The notes: a model not told the origin generated them from the letters alone. 64,000 nt of DNA from Palaemon carinicauda (GCF_036898095.1 NC_090746.1:50845569-50909568), one strand, 5' to 3'; shown: positions 10,121 through 20,454, numbered from the stretch's first letter. Numbers and translations: made by a program.

Positions 10121-10819
10121 TTACATTATTTTTTTCATAACCCAGTCGCAGTCGGGAACGGGACTTCTACTCCGAGTAACTGGGCCCCCATATACTCTCT
10201 CATTCACTTCTTCCTTATCACAATCATTCGCTACATTAACACTATTCCTATCTAAATCCCTATCATCTAATATATCATGTACAATCCCATCTACCTCGTT
10301 CTCGTTTGGCCCTATAATTACACTCATTTCTATAAACAGTTCATCCATTTCATCAAAAACATTCTCAACTTTAGTAAAAGATTCATTCATGCTACTAATC
10401 ATTCTCCTATCTCTCACTCTCACATTCGTCATCCTTTCTTTTACATCACCTAAGGAAAAGCCACACACACTATAGGTATCATTCATACTCAGCCATGATT
10501 CATCTGTATTAACACATTTATCTTCCATACACACTTGCACATTTACACCCTTGTCATACTTATTTCTATTCTCACTTTTACTTATAAAATTTCCCCTTTT
10601 TTCATCCTTACTTAAAACTTTCAAACGCCTCTTTTTCCTATATTCAACTAACACTAATTGTTTATTTTCCAGCCCTAACTTTTCATGCAAACTAGATTCA
10701 TACTTGCTCATTTCTAACCAATTATTCATCCCATTCTCACAAACATTGATCCTATTCCTTCCACACACACAGGAGGACTCACCCAGCTGAACTCTCTCAC
10801 ACACTAGTTTCCCGAACAT
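10121..10819 (-). CDS. 232-codon ORF downstream of gag in the LTR retrotransposon, unknown function
   Basis: The start codon overlaps the last 16 bases of gag. The product is Lys/Asp/Glu-rich with no membrane segment, no D-S/T-G protease motif and no RT or integrase motif. Its end (YGGPVTRSRSP...) resembles the basic C-terminal tail seen at the end of many Ty3/gypsy polyproteins. I therefore infer that it may be the joined remnant of a pol reading frame with the enzymatic core deleted. It may equally be an unrelated accessory ORF. The frame is intact, which is notable for so young an element. Confidence 0.5.
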   Translation of the reverse strand: MFGKLVCERVQLGESSCVCGRNRINVCENGMNNWLEMSKYESSLHEKLGLENKQLVLVEYRKKRRLKVLSKDEKRGNFISKSENRNKYDKGVNVQVCMEDKCVNTDESWLSMNDTYSVCGFSLGDVKERMTNVRVRDRRMISSMNESFTKVENVFDEMDELFIEMSVIIGPNENEVDGIVHDILDDRDLDRNSVNVANDCDKEEVNERVYGGPVTRSRSPVPDCDWVMKKIM

Positions 10820-12621
10820 CCTGGCTGACTTAATCCCTTCTTCCTACATACCCTAGCTACATGCCCATCTGCACCACATTCAGTACACTTACTCCGCGGC
10901 TCCTTGCACATTCTAGCATAATGACCATCCTTACCACAATTACCACAAATCACATTCATACGATTACTACGACATCCACTCGCTATGTGCCCAGTCATAC
11001 CACACCGATAACATTTTACCCCTTTCTCTTTCTTGCACTCGCTAATTCTATGCCCTACCTCACCACATCCAAAACAAGCACCTAGAGCCCATCTACATTC
11101 ATTCTTCTTATGACCAACTTTCCCACACCTATAACACTTTTCATCACGGACACGGCTATCTGACATTTCTCGATGTACACTCACACTCCTATCCCTATTG
11201 CGCCAATTACCCTGCCTAAATCCTTCATTTGTCCTTACAGGTATTCCCACATTACTCGCCCTAACACTCCTATCTACTACACTATCAGCTACCCTCATCG
11301 GTCCTCTCATAACAGCATCTCTAAAACTAACAAATTCTGGCACACTTTCCTCCATTCCAGTTCTTACACTCACAGATTTACTTTCTTTCATACACCTATC
11401 CAACTCGTAATCCTCAACTATCTCTAAAATATCATCCCATGTCAATCTTTCTTTCGTCCACCTCATTTTCTCCTTCCGTTTCAAATTAACAAACTCAGCA
11501 ACATTCTCGGGTACAGTAGCCAAAAACTTCTTCATTAACTCCTTATTCTCATTTATGCCTTCGTCCCCATACTTCTTCCTAGCTAACGTTTCCAACCTAC
11601 ATACGTACATTGATATCGCTTCTCCTGCATTCATCCGTGCTTCATCAAAATCATTCTTACGCTTATACTTAACACTCCCTTTCATACGTTTTACCTGCTC
11701 AATTATTCTCTTTTTCACACTTTCATAATCAACGTCCCCTACACTTATTATCACTCCATACATCGTCAACAAATACCCAGTCAAATATTCTCCTAACTCC
11801 CTAGCCCAAACTCTTTTACTATCACCATACTTATCCTGACAATACCTCTCATACTCCTTGAAAAAATCATATACATCCCTACTACTATGCTCATTGAACC
11901 TTTCACACCGAGGTACCTCTCTCATAAACACAGTCTTACACACATCACGTTCATTCTCACTGCTATCATCACTGCTACCTTCCTTCTTGTTTCCTACTTC
12001 CTCGCTAGAATATAAGGAATCTAATTCCACAGTCATACTCCTATCCTTGATCATACTCTTCCTAGTCCTTTTCTTACTCGCCACTTTCACCCATTCACGA
12101 TCGTCCTTGCTATCAGCCTGATACTTTTTCTTCCCTTTCTTCACATCACTTTTACCTTTCTTCTCATGATTCCTATCACATTTCTGTTCATCCTTACTAT
12201 GCCTTATTCCCTTATCTTCAATCTCACTATCACTATTACTATTAATATCACTATCACTTCCTTTCCCATTATCACTAACCTTAGCCTTCTCATCCACTAT
12301 CAACCCATTATCCGAAGCTGAGGACACTCCTCCGACTGCACCTTCACCCATTATAGTTTTCATCATCCCCATGACTTGCCCCATCATAGCTTCCAATCGG
12401 TTCTCCATCCGTTCCTCATTCTCTTTCATCCTCATCTCAAAACATTCTTCCACTTTCTCTACAGTTCCCTTCAACTCCCTAAGCTCCTTCTGCATCGCCG
12501 CATTCTCCCAGTTCAACCTCTCATTCTCTACTAGCAAACTCTCTTTCTCAACTATCAACATCTGCTCCCGTTCTTTATAATGCCGCAATTCCTCCTCCAA
12601 AGCCTTGTATTTACCTTCCAT
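10804..12621 (-). CDS. gag: LTR retrotransposon Gag with coiled coil and five CCHC zinc knuckles
   Basis: An intact 605-residue protein. Residues about 5-90 form a heptad-rich coiled coil (LEEEL..., ENERLNWEN...). Residues about 95-225 are a charged Ser/Lys/Asp linker. Residues about 230-400 resemble a retrotransposon capsid-type domain. Five zinc knuckles lie at residues 496-592, all CxxCxxxGHxxxxC: CYRCGKVGHKKNEC, CFGCGEVGHRISEC, CYRCGMTGHIASGC, CGNCGKDGHYARMC and CTECGADGHVARVC. Gag assembles the particle and its knuckles bind the RNA. The start ATG lies 68 bases after the primer-binding site. Five knuckles is more than the usual one to three. Confidence 0.88.
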   Translation of the reverse strand: MEGKYKALEEELRHYKEREQMLIVEKESLLVENERLNWENAAMQKELRELKGTVEKVEECFEMRMKENEERMENRLEAMMGQVMGMMKTIMGEGAVGGVSSASDNGLIVDEKAKVSDNGKGSDSDINSNSDSEIEDKGIRHSKDEQKCDRNHEKKGKSDVKKGKKKYQADSKDDREWVKVASKKRTRKSMIKDRSMTVELDSLYSSEEVGNKKEGSSDDSSENERDVCKTVFMREVPRCERFNEHSSRDVYDFFKEYERYCQDKYGDSKRVWARELGEYLTGYLLTMYGVIISVGDVDYESVKKRIIEQVKRMKGSVKYKRKNDFDEARMNAGEAISMYVCRLETLARKKYGDEGINENKELMKKFLATVPENVAEFVNLKRKEKMRWTKERLTWDDILEIVEDYELDRCMKESKSVSVRTGMEESVPEFVSFRDAVMRGPMRVADSVVDRSVRASNVGIPVRTNEGFRQGNWRNRDRSVSVHREMSDSRVRDEKCYRCGKVGHKKNECRWALGACFGCGEVGHRISECKKEKGVKCYRCGMTGHIASGCRSNRMNVICGNCGKDGHYARMCKEPRSKCTECGADGHVARVCRKKGLSQPGCSGN

Positions 12622-12688
12622 TTTTCTTCAACCTTAATCCTAATTCCGTCCTTCGTCCAACAGTCCGGCTTCCTATCCCACCTCGGCA

Positions 12689-12706
12689 GTCCCTGTTCGG
12701 GCGCCA
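12689..12706 (-). promoter_or_regulatory. Primer-binding site, tRNA-Lys type
   Basis: The minus strand reads TGGCGCCCGAACAGGGAC, six bases after the 5' LTR ends. These 18 bases are complementary to the 3' end of tRNA-Lys (the tRNA-Lys3 class). Minus-strand DNA synthesis would start here. Confidence 0.92.
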
Positions 12707-12712
12707 AAATAA

Positions 12713-13777
12713 TGTGGCGGGATGTTACAAAAACAACCCCCACACCCTTGAATCACTCTAGCTGACAAATGTCTCCACAAAACAAACTTTCCCCTTACGT
12801 TATCTAAAACCAGACTCTTAGACATAAGAACAAAAAACAAAGCAAAACATAACCTTAAAACTATATTTCTTAAAACTTAAAATAAATCATAAACCATCCA
12901 CATTCAAAATAAATACTTTAAACCAATCAAAACTTAACACTTTAAACTAATCAAAATTTAACACCTTAAACTAATCAAAACTTAACACTAAATATATAAT
13001 AACCAAATCACCATTCATATAAAACCCTAACAAAACTTAACACTAAACCACACACCAACACCAAAATATGTATTTTTATATATATTTTATGGAAACCAAC
13101 ACAAAGCCGACAGTCTTTTACAGCTTTTTAAATAACAGATTAAACTGTGTGGCAATTTGCCACAACTGCCTCGCTGAATTGGTTGGTAGTCATCATCCTC
13201 ATCATCATTATCATCATCATGATCATCATCAATCCAAATACAAAGGCCAGGTCATCATCAGTTCAGCAATCCAAAAGTGCAGTCCAACACAATCAAGTAC
13301 AGGCCAGGTCATCAACAATCGTGGTCCAAAAGAGCAGTCCAAACAAAATCCTTTATTACAGGCCTGGTCAGCAACAATAAATCAACTCTCAAAAAACAAT
13401 CTCTCCAAAGGAGGAATCACGGCCTGCCAAAAAAAAAAAAAAATAAAAAAAGAAAAACACTTACGAACACTCCTAACTAACTTAACTATCGCACTATAAT
13501 CAAAGATAAATAATAAATTGTTCCTATCATTCACAATCACTACAAGCAAAGATAAACAAAACTGTACTTACTCAGAAAATCAATAATCACTTCCTCGCTG
13601 GTAAAGAAAAATAATAAATCCAGCGTTCACACAACTGACTCAGGACGCAGTCAATCAAAAAAAGCATTCGCTCCGAAACATTCACCACTGTCGTAACCTA
13701 ACTAAAAACATAAACAAACAACCTCAAATATACCGACAGTCTTTCCCACCACAAACAATCATTCGCTAACTACCACT

Positions 13778-13859
<82 letters not shown>

Positions 13860-13909
13860 GATTTGGCAAAAAACAAAAATTAAAATAAAACAAAAATAAA
13901 TCCTCCACA
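12713..13909 (-). repeat. 5' LTR of the LTR retrotransposon (uninterrupted copy)
   Basis: A 1,197-bp repeat, TG...CA on both strands. It carries an AT-rich region with repeated ttaacactttaaac-like units, a run of cat/atc triplets at about 13190-13230, and a long CT run. It matches the split LTR at 6809-10079. Confidence 0.9.
13781..13857. repeat. (CT)n microsatellite in the 5' LTR
   Basis: An uninterrupted CT run of roughly 75 bases within the LTR. Confidence 0.95.
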
Positions 13910-14207
13910 GAGTTTTTATGATAAAACAAAGTTTTATGAATACTTACCTGGTAGTTATATATATTTTAAAGCTCACCCACCTCCCCTCAGGAGACAGGTC
14001 GAGCAAAGATAATCTGAGGAACAGAAAACGGGAATGATTCCAGGTACCATCCTGTAAGGGTTGTTAACCACCTAACAGCACAACCACCACAAGGCGGTTG
14101 GCGCGATTTTCGAATAAATTCTGCCAGAAGTCAGAGACTTAAGCTATATATATATAACTGCCAGGTAAGTATTCATAAAACTTTGTTTTATCATAAAAGC
14201 TCAATTT
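13910..14207. repeat. Terminal palindromic unit of DIRS A1 (right part)
   Basis: It continues the unit that starts with tggagt at 6803-6808, interrupted by the LTR retrotransposon. Its ends are inverted copies of each other (ttttatgataaaacaaagtt ... and the reverse complement before 14207). The inside holds the A-type 5' leader in reverse (gataatctgaggaacagaaa ... aaggcggtt ... ttctgccag). About 70 bases near the left end are not in the leader. The same unit sits at 44625-44926 after A2. Confidence 0.82.
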
Positions 14208-14559
14208 TTTTATATATGAATACATCTTTTATTATTATCCTCCCATACCATGTTCTCTATGTGAATAGAGCAAGTAAAAGTATTATGAAAGTAAACATGT
14301 CATACATACCCTGTAATTGGTTTAAACATGTTTAACTTAGTTGAATGAAGTATTTGTGCCAATACAAGTTAGGTAATAATATAGCAAAACCATTAAATTG
14401 TAAATAATAAGCCAAACAAAACTGAAAAAGTAGTCAGCTAAGTGACCAAGTGAGTCCTATAAAACAATTGCTTAGTCAGCACTTCCTTCAAAAGAAAGGC
14501 TTTTCAAGACTGATTGTGGAGCAACTTTCAGGATACCTCCACTAGACCTCTGCAGCTGT
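14208..14559. other. AT-rich intron sequence, no feature recognised
   Basis: No ORF or family signature. It lies between the A1 terminal unit and a decayed recombinase. Confidence 0.5.
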
Positions 14560-15410
14560 TTAGCAGGTAAAGTGGTCACTTTTTCTCAGATTGTTGTCCC
14601 CAAAGGAACATTACTCCATTTATAAGGCCATTATACCACTGATTGACAACGGAAGGAGAAACTTCTCTCAATCACAGCGGTAAAAGACTATCGCTCAGCT
14701 TTAAGCCAGGTCCGCAGACTGAAGGAAATTGATTCCTCTTCTTCATGGGAACTCTCGGCTTTAATCAGAAGCTTTGCGCAATGTTGCCCACCTTAGGAAC
14801 TCCAACCCCTGTCCTGGAATGTGTTAAATGTTCTAAGGTCCCTAAAGTTAGCACCTAATGAAACTCTTCGCCGGGCATCATTGAAACAGTGTTCCTCTTA
14901 GCTTTAGCATCATCAAATAGAGTGAGGGAGCTATGTGGTCTCTCTCAATGTCACACTCCCAGGGGTGAAAAGACAGCTTTTTCTTTTGTGCCAGAATTCA
15001 TAGCTAAAAATCAAAATCCATAGATGACTGATAACCAATTTGACTCTTTTACGATTTCAGCAATCAAGGAGGTAACTCATGATCCAGACCGTCTGTTGCT
15101 TTGTTCTATAAAGGGAGTCCGTCCATCTTTATCTAAAGATGACTTGCTCCTTTCGCCATCTCGTCCATAACTTATTTGTAAGCACATATTATGAGAGACT
15201 ATTATGAGAGCATATAAATCTTTGTGAAAAGCATGACATTTGTGGTGTTACTGCAACCTTAGCGTTCCGCAAGAACCACTCAGTGGCACAAGTGCTTAGT
15301 TCTGGGGTCTAGAAAAGAGAGACCACCTTCACAGCCCATGACTTAAAAGATTGTACCCATAGATCCTTTGACACATTCTCCTTAGGTCCAGTGGTAGCCA
15401 CTTGACAGGT
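14560..15410 (+). pseudogene. Decayed DIRS-like tyrosine recombinase (family E)
   Basis: Broken plus-strand frames read, in order, VKDYRSALSQVRRLK (core-binding region), SWELSALIRSF, LALASSNRVRELCGLS (box with the first catalytic Arg), EFIAKNQNP, CHDICGVTATLAF (in place of H-x-x-R) and FDTFSLGPVVAT (the usual end). The series is unmistakable as a DIRS-type recombinase. Stops and frameshifts are many, and the catalytic Tyr is not seen. No RT or gag of this family is nearby, so only the 3' part of an element remains. Confidence 0.65.
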
Positions 15411-15744
15411 AATTTCAATTTATGCCCCTACAGAACAATTAACATGATATCATGACCACTGGTGAAGGTAAGAATAACATTGTAATATTTCAAATTAAGA
15501 AATTGTTCTCACACAAATCGCAAATTTTTCGGGTTGTGGCTTTGGTTGTGGCTTTAGTGATTACCACCTTTTTTTGGGTCTGATATCATGACCTTGCCTC
15601 TCATACCAGCCTGTCATGATATTCGTTATTTTATCCTGGGTCAAGGGTTAGACAGATACCCTAACATTGTCACATAGGAACTTCTCACCAAAGGAAGACT
15701 CATATAAATGACGGGGGTTTGTGTTTGCATAGGAACAAACTAAA
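15411..15744 (+). other. 3' untranslated remnant of family E element
   Basis: Non-coding sequence between the recombinase end and the terminal unit. No gene was seen. Confidence 0.4.
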
Positions 15745-16045
15745 AGATTTTTAAGCAATTTGTATTTTTCCTATTTATACAAACAGGAGTAATTTATTTG
15801 TATTTCCTGCCTCATCCACCACGCAAGTTTTAACCTAGATTGAAGTAGGGGTTGAGCCGCAGGTTCCTACATTCCTACCCAGCGTAAATGGGAACAGGGC
15901 AACCATACAATTTTGCCAGACCCACAGGATTTACTTAATTTTGGTCATAGGAAAAAAGCAAAACAGTAGAGTGTAGTCCATGTAAAGGCCTCAATTTTGT
16001 ATAGTTAGGAAATTACAAATTACTTTAAGAATTTGTAGTATTGGA
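15745..16045. repeat. Terminal palindromic unit of family E
   Basis: It begins gatttttaagcaatttgtat and continues with a cctatttatacaaac segment. It ends with the reverse complement in diverged form (gtatagttaggaaattacaa ... ctttaag). Inverted ends of about 40 bp bound roughly 300 bp, next to a recombinase remnant. This is the same arrangement as in families A, B and C. Confidence 0.6.
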
Positions 16046-16289
16046 TTATTTGTATTTAGTTAAGAATTATAGTTAATAATAAAAGGGTAATTTTTAATAG
16101 AATGCATAAATATCTCACCCACAACATCTGCTGGTAGGTACCGTAACATAGACATCTATAACTCTCGGGAGGTGCCATTACATATGGTTGACATTTGAGC
16201 CATTGGCCTCAACATGTGCACAACACTAACATTCCAGTTGTAAACAGGATTATTGTTAGGACTTAGTACGCTAGAAATCTTATGATAAA
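16046..16289. other. Intron sequence, no feature recognised
   Basis: AT-rich, with no ORF above background and no repeat signature recognised. Confidence 0.4.
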
Positions 16290-16760
16290 CGGATTTTTAG
16301 CGAAGCGAAAAATCTATTTTTGGGTGAGATAGCCATGTTGTCCTGATGGAAGGTTCCTTTAGTAGCTTCCCAAGGGTATATTTGACTACAGCGGATATTC
16401 CCAGAGAATTAAAGTAAAGGTTTCCAGAATTCTGACTTCTGGCGTGAGTACCCTCAAGGTTGCCCTTTAGGATATCGCATAATAACAGGGGACGTATTCT
16501 TGACACGCCACATAGCTATCTGCACCCCACATAGAGTTTACGCTTCGAGGGGGTAACAAGTGGCAAGATATAGGAGGAATCATTACAAAGTTCTCCTCCG
16601 TTACTGTTATGGGCACTCGGATGACGTCATATTCGTCGCCATCTTGCTGACGTCATCTCCGCCCACCATCTCCATTCCTTTTAGCGTTAAGACCAGCCCC
16701 CCCCCCATGATACAGTAAGATCGGGAGGGGGCCTGCCAAGGCCTTATAGAGAACAAAGGG
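16290..16760. repeat. Terminal unit of DIRS B1
   Basis: It starts ggatttttagcgaagcgaaaaatc and carries the B-type 5' end, here in inverted orientation relative to the element's own 5' end at about 26280-26657. The shared part includes the CRE-like pair TGACGTCA flanking CGCCATCTTG at 16622-16655. It adjoins the inner inverted repeat of B1 at 16761. Compared with the unit beside B2 (57748-58291) it lacks one end copy of the ggattttgagcg repeat. Confidence 0.75.
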
Positions 16761-16795
16761 TTTTTTGGGCTCAGGCCATGTCGTCCTGATGGAAG

Positions 16796-17522
16796 TGTAC
16801 CAGAGCATTAATGTATCGTGGATTTTTCCCCTCAGTAGTGCCTTCGACTTCCAGACAATACTCCTGTGGTCTTATGACCTAAGAGACCTATGACATTACA
16901 GGTATATGTCATTTCACCTGAGCATGTACTATGTTACTGCTTCCTGGCCCCCTGCAGGGAAGAGTCCCATTGGACTCTGGAAAGTCTCGAAGTTGCGTGG
17001 TAAATGGAACCCACCCAGCATCGAGAAGGACCTGACGGTCTCAGAGCAAGGTGATAGATAGAGTATGTATCACGTGTCGGAACAAGTTACACCAAGCCAG
17101 ATGGGTTTGTTTAAGCGTAGGAACGATAGAATTCTATTGTTCAAGCACATCATGCAGAGTTTAGGGTATAATAATACTCACAAACAGATTTTATTATAAT
17201 GTTAGGGCGAAATAAGACTCATGAAAACCAATAAATCTATTTATTAACAATAAATAACAATTAGCATACATAAATTACAATGTAAAGCTGTAATTAAAAA
17301 TGCAAATAAATTACATAGACTTGCAACATAGACAGAAATGATCGTGGTACCTGAAAAGGAAACTTGCCACCCACACATGTCGATTCCATAGGAATTGTAA
17401 TGTCTTTCTGAGAATGTCTTTATATACACTTCATGTCGTAAACACGTGGCACAAGTGTTTAGTCTATGTAACATCACCTCAGTATATTAGAACAGTCCGT
17501 GGTGTCACCATGGTAACACAAA
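16796..17522 (-). other. DIRS B1 3' untranslated region
   Basis: Non-coding. It matches 56870-57714 of B2, including the conserved stretch that reads gcgaaataag on this strand (ttatttcgccct in B2). In B2 an AATAAA (57322-57327) follows that stretch and may serve as the element's poly(A) signal. Confidence 0.55.
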
Positions 17523-18460
17523 TTACACTATGTTGCGCACTAGTGTCAACACAGTCACCCTTAGAGTTAGAGTCCCATATAACTCACTGTTCTTCGCAGC
17601 ACAAAGCTCAGGTTTTAGCACACTACCTGCCGCTACCACGAAGTGTTTCACCTCTTGCACCTGCTTTGCATAGTATTTAAAGAACACTCTGGATGACTTC
17701 CATCCAGTAAACGAGCGAAGACTCTCGAAATCCATTGATTGGAAGAAATTCAAGGAAGAGGCGACTTTCCTAGGATCGTGACCTGCAGGTGTACTGTCAG
17801 GATCCGCTCTGCGAATGAAGTAGGTGATCTTCGCCCTTAGTTGTTTAAGTGACAAGTCGGAACCCGATGTTTCTCCTTTAAAGAACTGTCCTCCACTGAA
17901 GTCTGAAGTTTTACAAAGATAGACCTTTAGACTCTCCACTGGACACAGGGGGACATCTTCCTTCAGAGGGCAGATTCTTCAGGGACCCATCTCTTAGTGG
18001 GTAGCTCGTTCTTGGCGAGAAACGTTGGGTCAGGAAAGAGGGTGAGTTCGCCTGTTTCTGCGAACTGAATCTGGCCTTCTTTCCTTGATAATGCCACAAT
18101 TTCAATAACTCTAGCCCCCGAGGCTAGAGCAAACAAGAAAATCACTTTTTGAGTCAAATCTTTCAGAGGGCAAGTCTCATTGTTCAAGCCTGAGGCAAAA
18201 TGTAGGACCTTATCTAGAGACCAGGAAATAGGTCTCGGAGGGGCTGCAGGTCTGAGTCTAGCACATGCCTTCGGCAATTTTTTTAAGATTTTGCAGGACA
18301 GGTCTATCTGGAAGGCGTATAGTAAGGGTCTTGTCAAGGCCGATTTACACGTAGAAATCGTGTTAGCCGCTAAGCTTTGTCCATGAAGGTGAATGAAAAA
18401 GGACAAGCAGAAATCCATCGATATATCCATAGAATTTCTCGCCTTGACAAAGGCCACCAA
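17523..18460 (-). pseudogene. DIRS tyrosine recombinase (B1), one frameshift
   Basis: The upstream frame (18460-17963) holds the core-binding part and the box GARVIEIVALSR with the first catalytic Arg. The downstream frame (17939-17523) holds HDPR (17769-17780) and the nucleophile region RVFFKYYAKQV (about 17662-17690), followed by a long hydrophobic tail. All catalytic positions R...HxxR...Y are thus present, but a frame change near 17950 separates them. It would integrate the element's DNA circle. It corresponds to 56043-56869 in B2. Confidence 0.85.
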
Positions 18461-18542
18461 TATTGCCTTCTGGTAGATTTCATTTTATATTCCTCGAAGA
18501 AGTCTAAGTTTTCTTTCGAGATCCCAAACCTCTTCTTGACGG

Positions 18543-19254
18543 CTAGGGAGAGAAAATCATTTCTGTAATGAAGCGAAGACAGTCGACTTCTGAACTTGTT
18601 GGGACAGAACTGGGTCCGGCAGGGGAATTAGCTTCGGTTGTAATTCCAGGATCAATGGGAACCAGTTGCTCCGGGGCCACTTGGGAGCCACTAGGGCCGC
18701 TATACCTTGAAAGGATCTCAGCTTGAAGGTTGGGCAGAGGGAACAGGTAAATCTTGGTCCATCTGTTCCAGTCCAGGGACATGGCGTCGACTGCCCCCGC
18801 TTGAGGGTCCTCGTATGGGGCCACGTAGCGAGGAAGTTTCTTGTTGTCGCTCGTTGCGAAGAGGTCGATCTGCAGTTCCGGGACTTGGTGAGAGATGAAG
18901 GAGAATGAGTCTGCGTCTAGGGACCATTCTGACTCTATCGGAGCTATCCTGGATAGAGCATCTGCCGTCATGTTGCGGAACCCTTGAAGGTGAACTGCTG
19001 AGAGGTGCCATCTTTTCTTCTCCGCCAGACGGAAGATGGGCAACTTGGTTGAGTTGGGGCGATCTTGAGCCCTGACGATTCAGACATCTGACCACTACAG
19101 CGCTGTCCAGAGTCAGTCGTATGTGGACTGAGGGACATGGGGACAGCCTCTTCAACGTGAGAAAGACTGCCATGGCCTCCAAGATGTTAATGTGAAACGT
19201 CTTGAACAGAGGGGACCACGTTCCTTGAATTTGACGTTGATGGGAGTGACCCCA
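18543..19254 (-). pseudogene. DIRS RNase H and methyltransferase-like region (B1)
   Basis: It continues the RT protein after a TGA. The RNase H part reads AMAVFLTLK, VHIRLTLDSAVVVRCL and TADALSR. The DIRS-specific segment follows: IDLFATSDNKKLPRYVAP, then AVDAMSLDWNRW and IYLFPLPN. One frameshift near 19040 separates the two halves. The RNase H would remove RNA from the hybrid made by RT; the role of the last segment is not established. Confidence 0.8.
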
Positions 19255-20454
19255 TCATCCTTCTAGCGATGCGTCCATATGGATGATGACCGAGGGCGGA
19301 GGTAGTTGCAGAGGTACCGACCTCCTGAACTTCTTGGCCTCTGACCATGGCTTTAGGAGTGATTGTAGCCGAGACGGTAGTGGTCTTTTGAGATCTCTTC
19401 GAGCGTTTGATGCGTATCTTCTCCAGACTCCCGATGCATCTTTTAGCTGTGCTCTTAGCACTGGGTCTGTCACTGAAGCGAACTGGAGGGAGCCGAGCAC
19501 CCATTCCTGTTGTCGTCTTGAAATCCGTTTGGATTTGAGAAGTCTCTTGACAGACCTCGCTATTTCCCTCCTCTTCTTTAGCGGAATGGAAAGACGGTGT
19601 GACTGAAGGTCCCAATGTATGCCTAGCCATTGGAACTTCTGAGCTGGAGATAGTTGAGACTTTTTGGTGTTTATCTTGAATCCTAGATGTTCCAGGAATT
19701 GGATCACCTTCTCAGAGGCATGCAGGCATTCCGTTTCTGATGCTGCCCACACCAGCCAATCGTCCAGGTAAGCCATCACCTGCACGCCTTGTAGGCGTAG
19801 TTGTTGAATGATTGTCTCTCCAAGCTTCGTGAAGATCCTTGTGGCTATGTTTAGCCCGAAGGGCATGGCTCTGAAAACGTACTGTCTTCTTTGAAGCCTG
19901 AATCCTAGGTAGGAGGAGGTCTGGCGATTCATTGGAATGTGCCAGTAGGCATCCGCCATGTCTATCAAGACTGTGTATGCCTTTCGGGGCAATAGGGCTT
20001 GTATGTGCTGAAGGGTCAGCATCTTGAAATTGTTGTTCTCGATGAACTTGTTAAGAGGGGACAAGTCCAGAATGACTCTCAGTTTGTCGGAGTCTTTCTT
20101 GGGAACACAGAACAGTATTCCTTGGAACCTGATGGACTTTGCCCTCTTGATCACCTTTTTGTCCAAGAGTTCTCGGACGTATTCTTCCAGGACGGGGCTG
20201 GAGTGTTGGAAGAATTGGGGGAAAGCTGGTGGCGTTGTCCTCCAGCTCCAGCCTAGTCCGTTCTTGATGATGCTGTGAGCCCAGGGATCGAAGGTCCAAC
20301 GATCCCTGAAGAGACGGAGTCTTCCTCCTACCAGAAGCATCTCATTACTTCTGGTGTCCGGAGGGCTTGCCTCCTCGACCGCTTGCTCCTCTGCCTCCTC
20401 TCCCTCTGGAGGGACATCTAGAGGAGTCTCTCCCGGAGCCTCTACCTTTAGCAC
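19255..20454 (-). CDS. DIRS reverse transcriptase (B1), open for 399 codons, stops inside RNase H
   Basis: The frame contains the RT blocks in order: KLRVILDLSPLNKF, IDMADAYWHIPM (box A with catalytic Asp), LGFRLQRRQYVFRAMPFGL, AYLDDWLVW (catalytic YLDD, DNA 19759-19770), and GFKINTKKSQLSP ... FQWLGIHWD. It ends with the start of RNase H (IHMDASLEG), where a TGA at 19255-19257 replaces a Trp codon present in B2 (TGG). The first 50 residues overlap the Gly/Arg-rich end of gag, as is usual for DIRS. This is the longest intact RT reading frame in the window. Confidence 0.88.
   Translation of the reverse strand: MLKVEAPGETPLDVPPEGEEAEEQAVEEASPPDTRSNEMLLVGGRLRLFRDRWTFDPWAHSIIKNGLGWSWRTTPPAFPQFFQHSSPVLEEYVRELLDKKVIKRAKSIRFQGILFCVPKKDSDKLRVILDLSPLNKFIENNNFKMLTLQHIQALLPRKAYTVLIDMADAYWHIPMNRQTSSYLGFRLQRRQYVFRAMPFGLNIATRIFTKLGETIIQQLRLQGVQVMAYLDDWLVWAASETECLHASEKVIQFLEHLGFKINTKKSQLSPAQKFQWLGIHWDLQSHRLSIPLKKRREIARSVKRLLKSKRISRRQQEWVLGSLQFASVTDPVLRAQLKDASGVWRRYASNARRDLKRPLPSRLQSLLKPWSEAKKFRRSVPLQLPPPSVIIHMDASLEG

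Larger units (their letters stand above)
6809..13909 (-). mobile_element. Non-autonomous LTR retrotransposon (gag-only), Ty3/gypsy-like
   Basis: The two LTRs begin tgtggcggg and end tcctccaca (TG...CA), and the element is flanked by a 4-bp duplication GAGT at 6805-6808 and 13910-13913. The empty site is visible in A2 (atggagtttttatg), which confirms the boundaries. On the minus strand the order is 5' LTR (13909-12713), tRNA-Lys primer-binding site, gag, a 232-codon ORF, polypurine tract, 3' LTR. No protease, RT, RNase H or integrase is present, so the element must have relied on enzymes from a relative. The 4-bp duplication and the gag with zinc knuckles suggest Ty3/gypsy, but without RT this is inference. 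Confidence 0.88.

Noticed and set aside
12689..12706. Evidence of a lentivirus
   Set aside because: Only the tRNA-Lys primer site matches. The gag architecture and host context are those of an invertebrate LTR retrotransposon, and no pol or env is present.
12689..13909. tRNA gene near the LTR
   Set aside because: Only the 18-base primer complement is present, with no cloverleaf. No convincing tRNA or rRNA gene was seen anywhere in the window.
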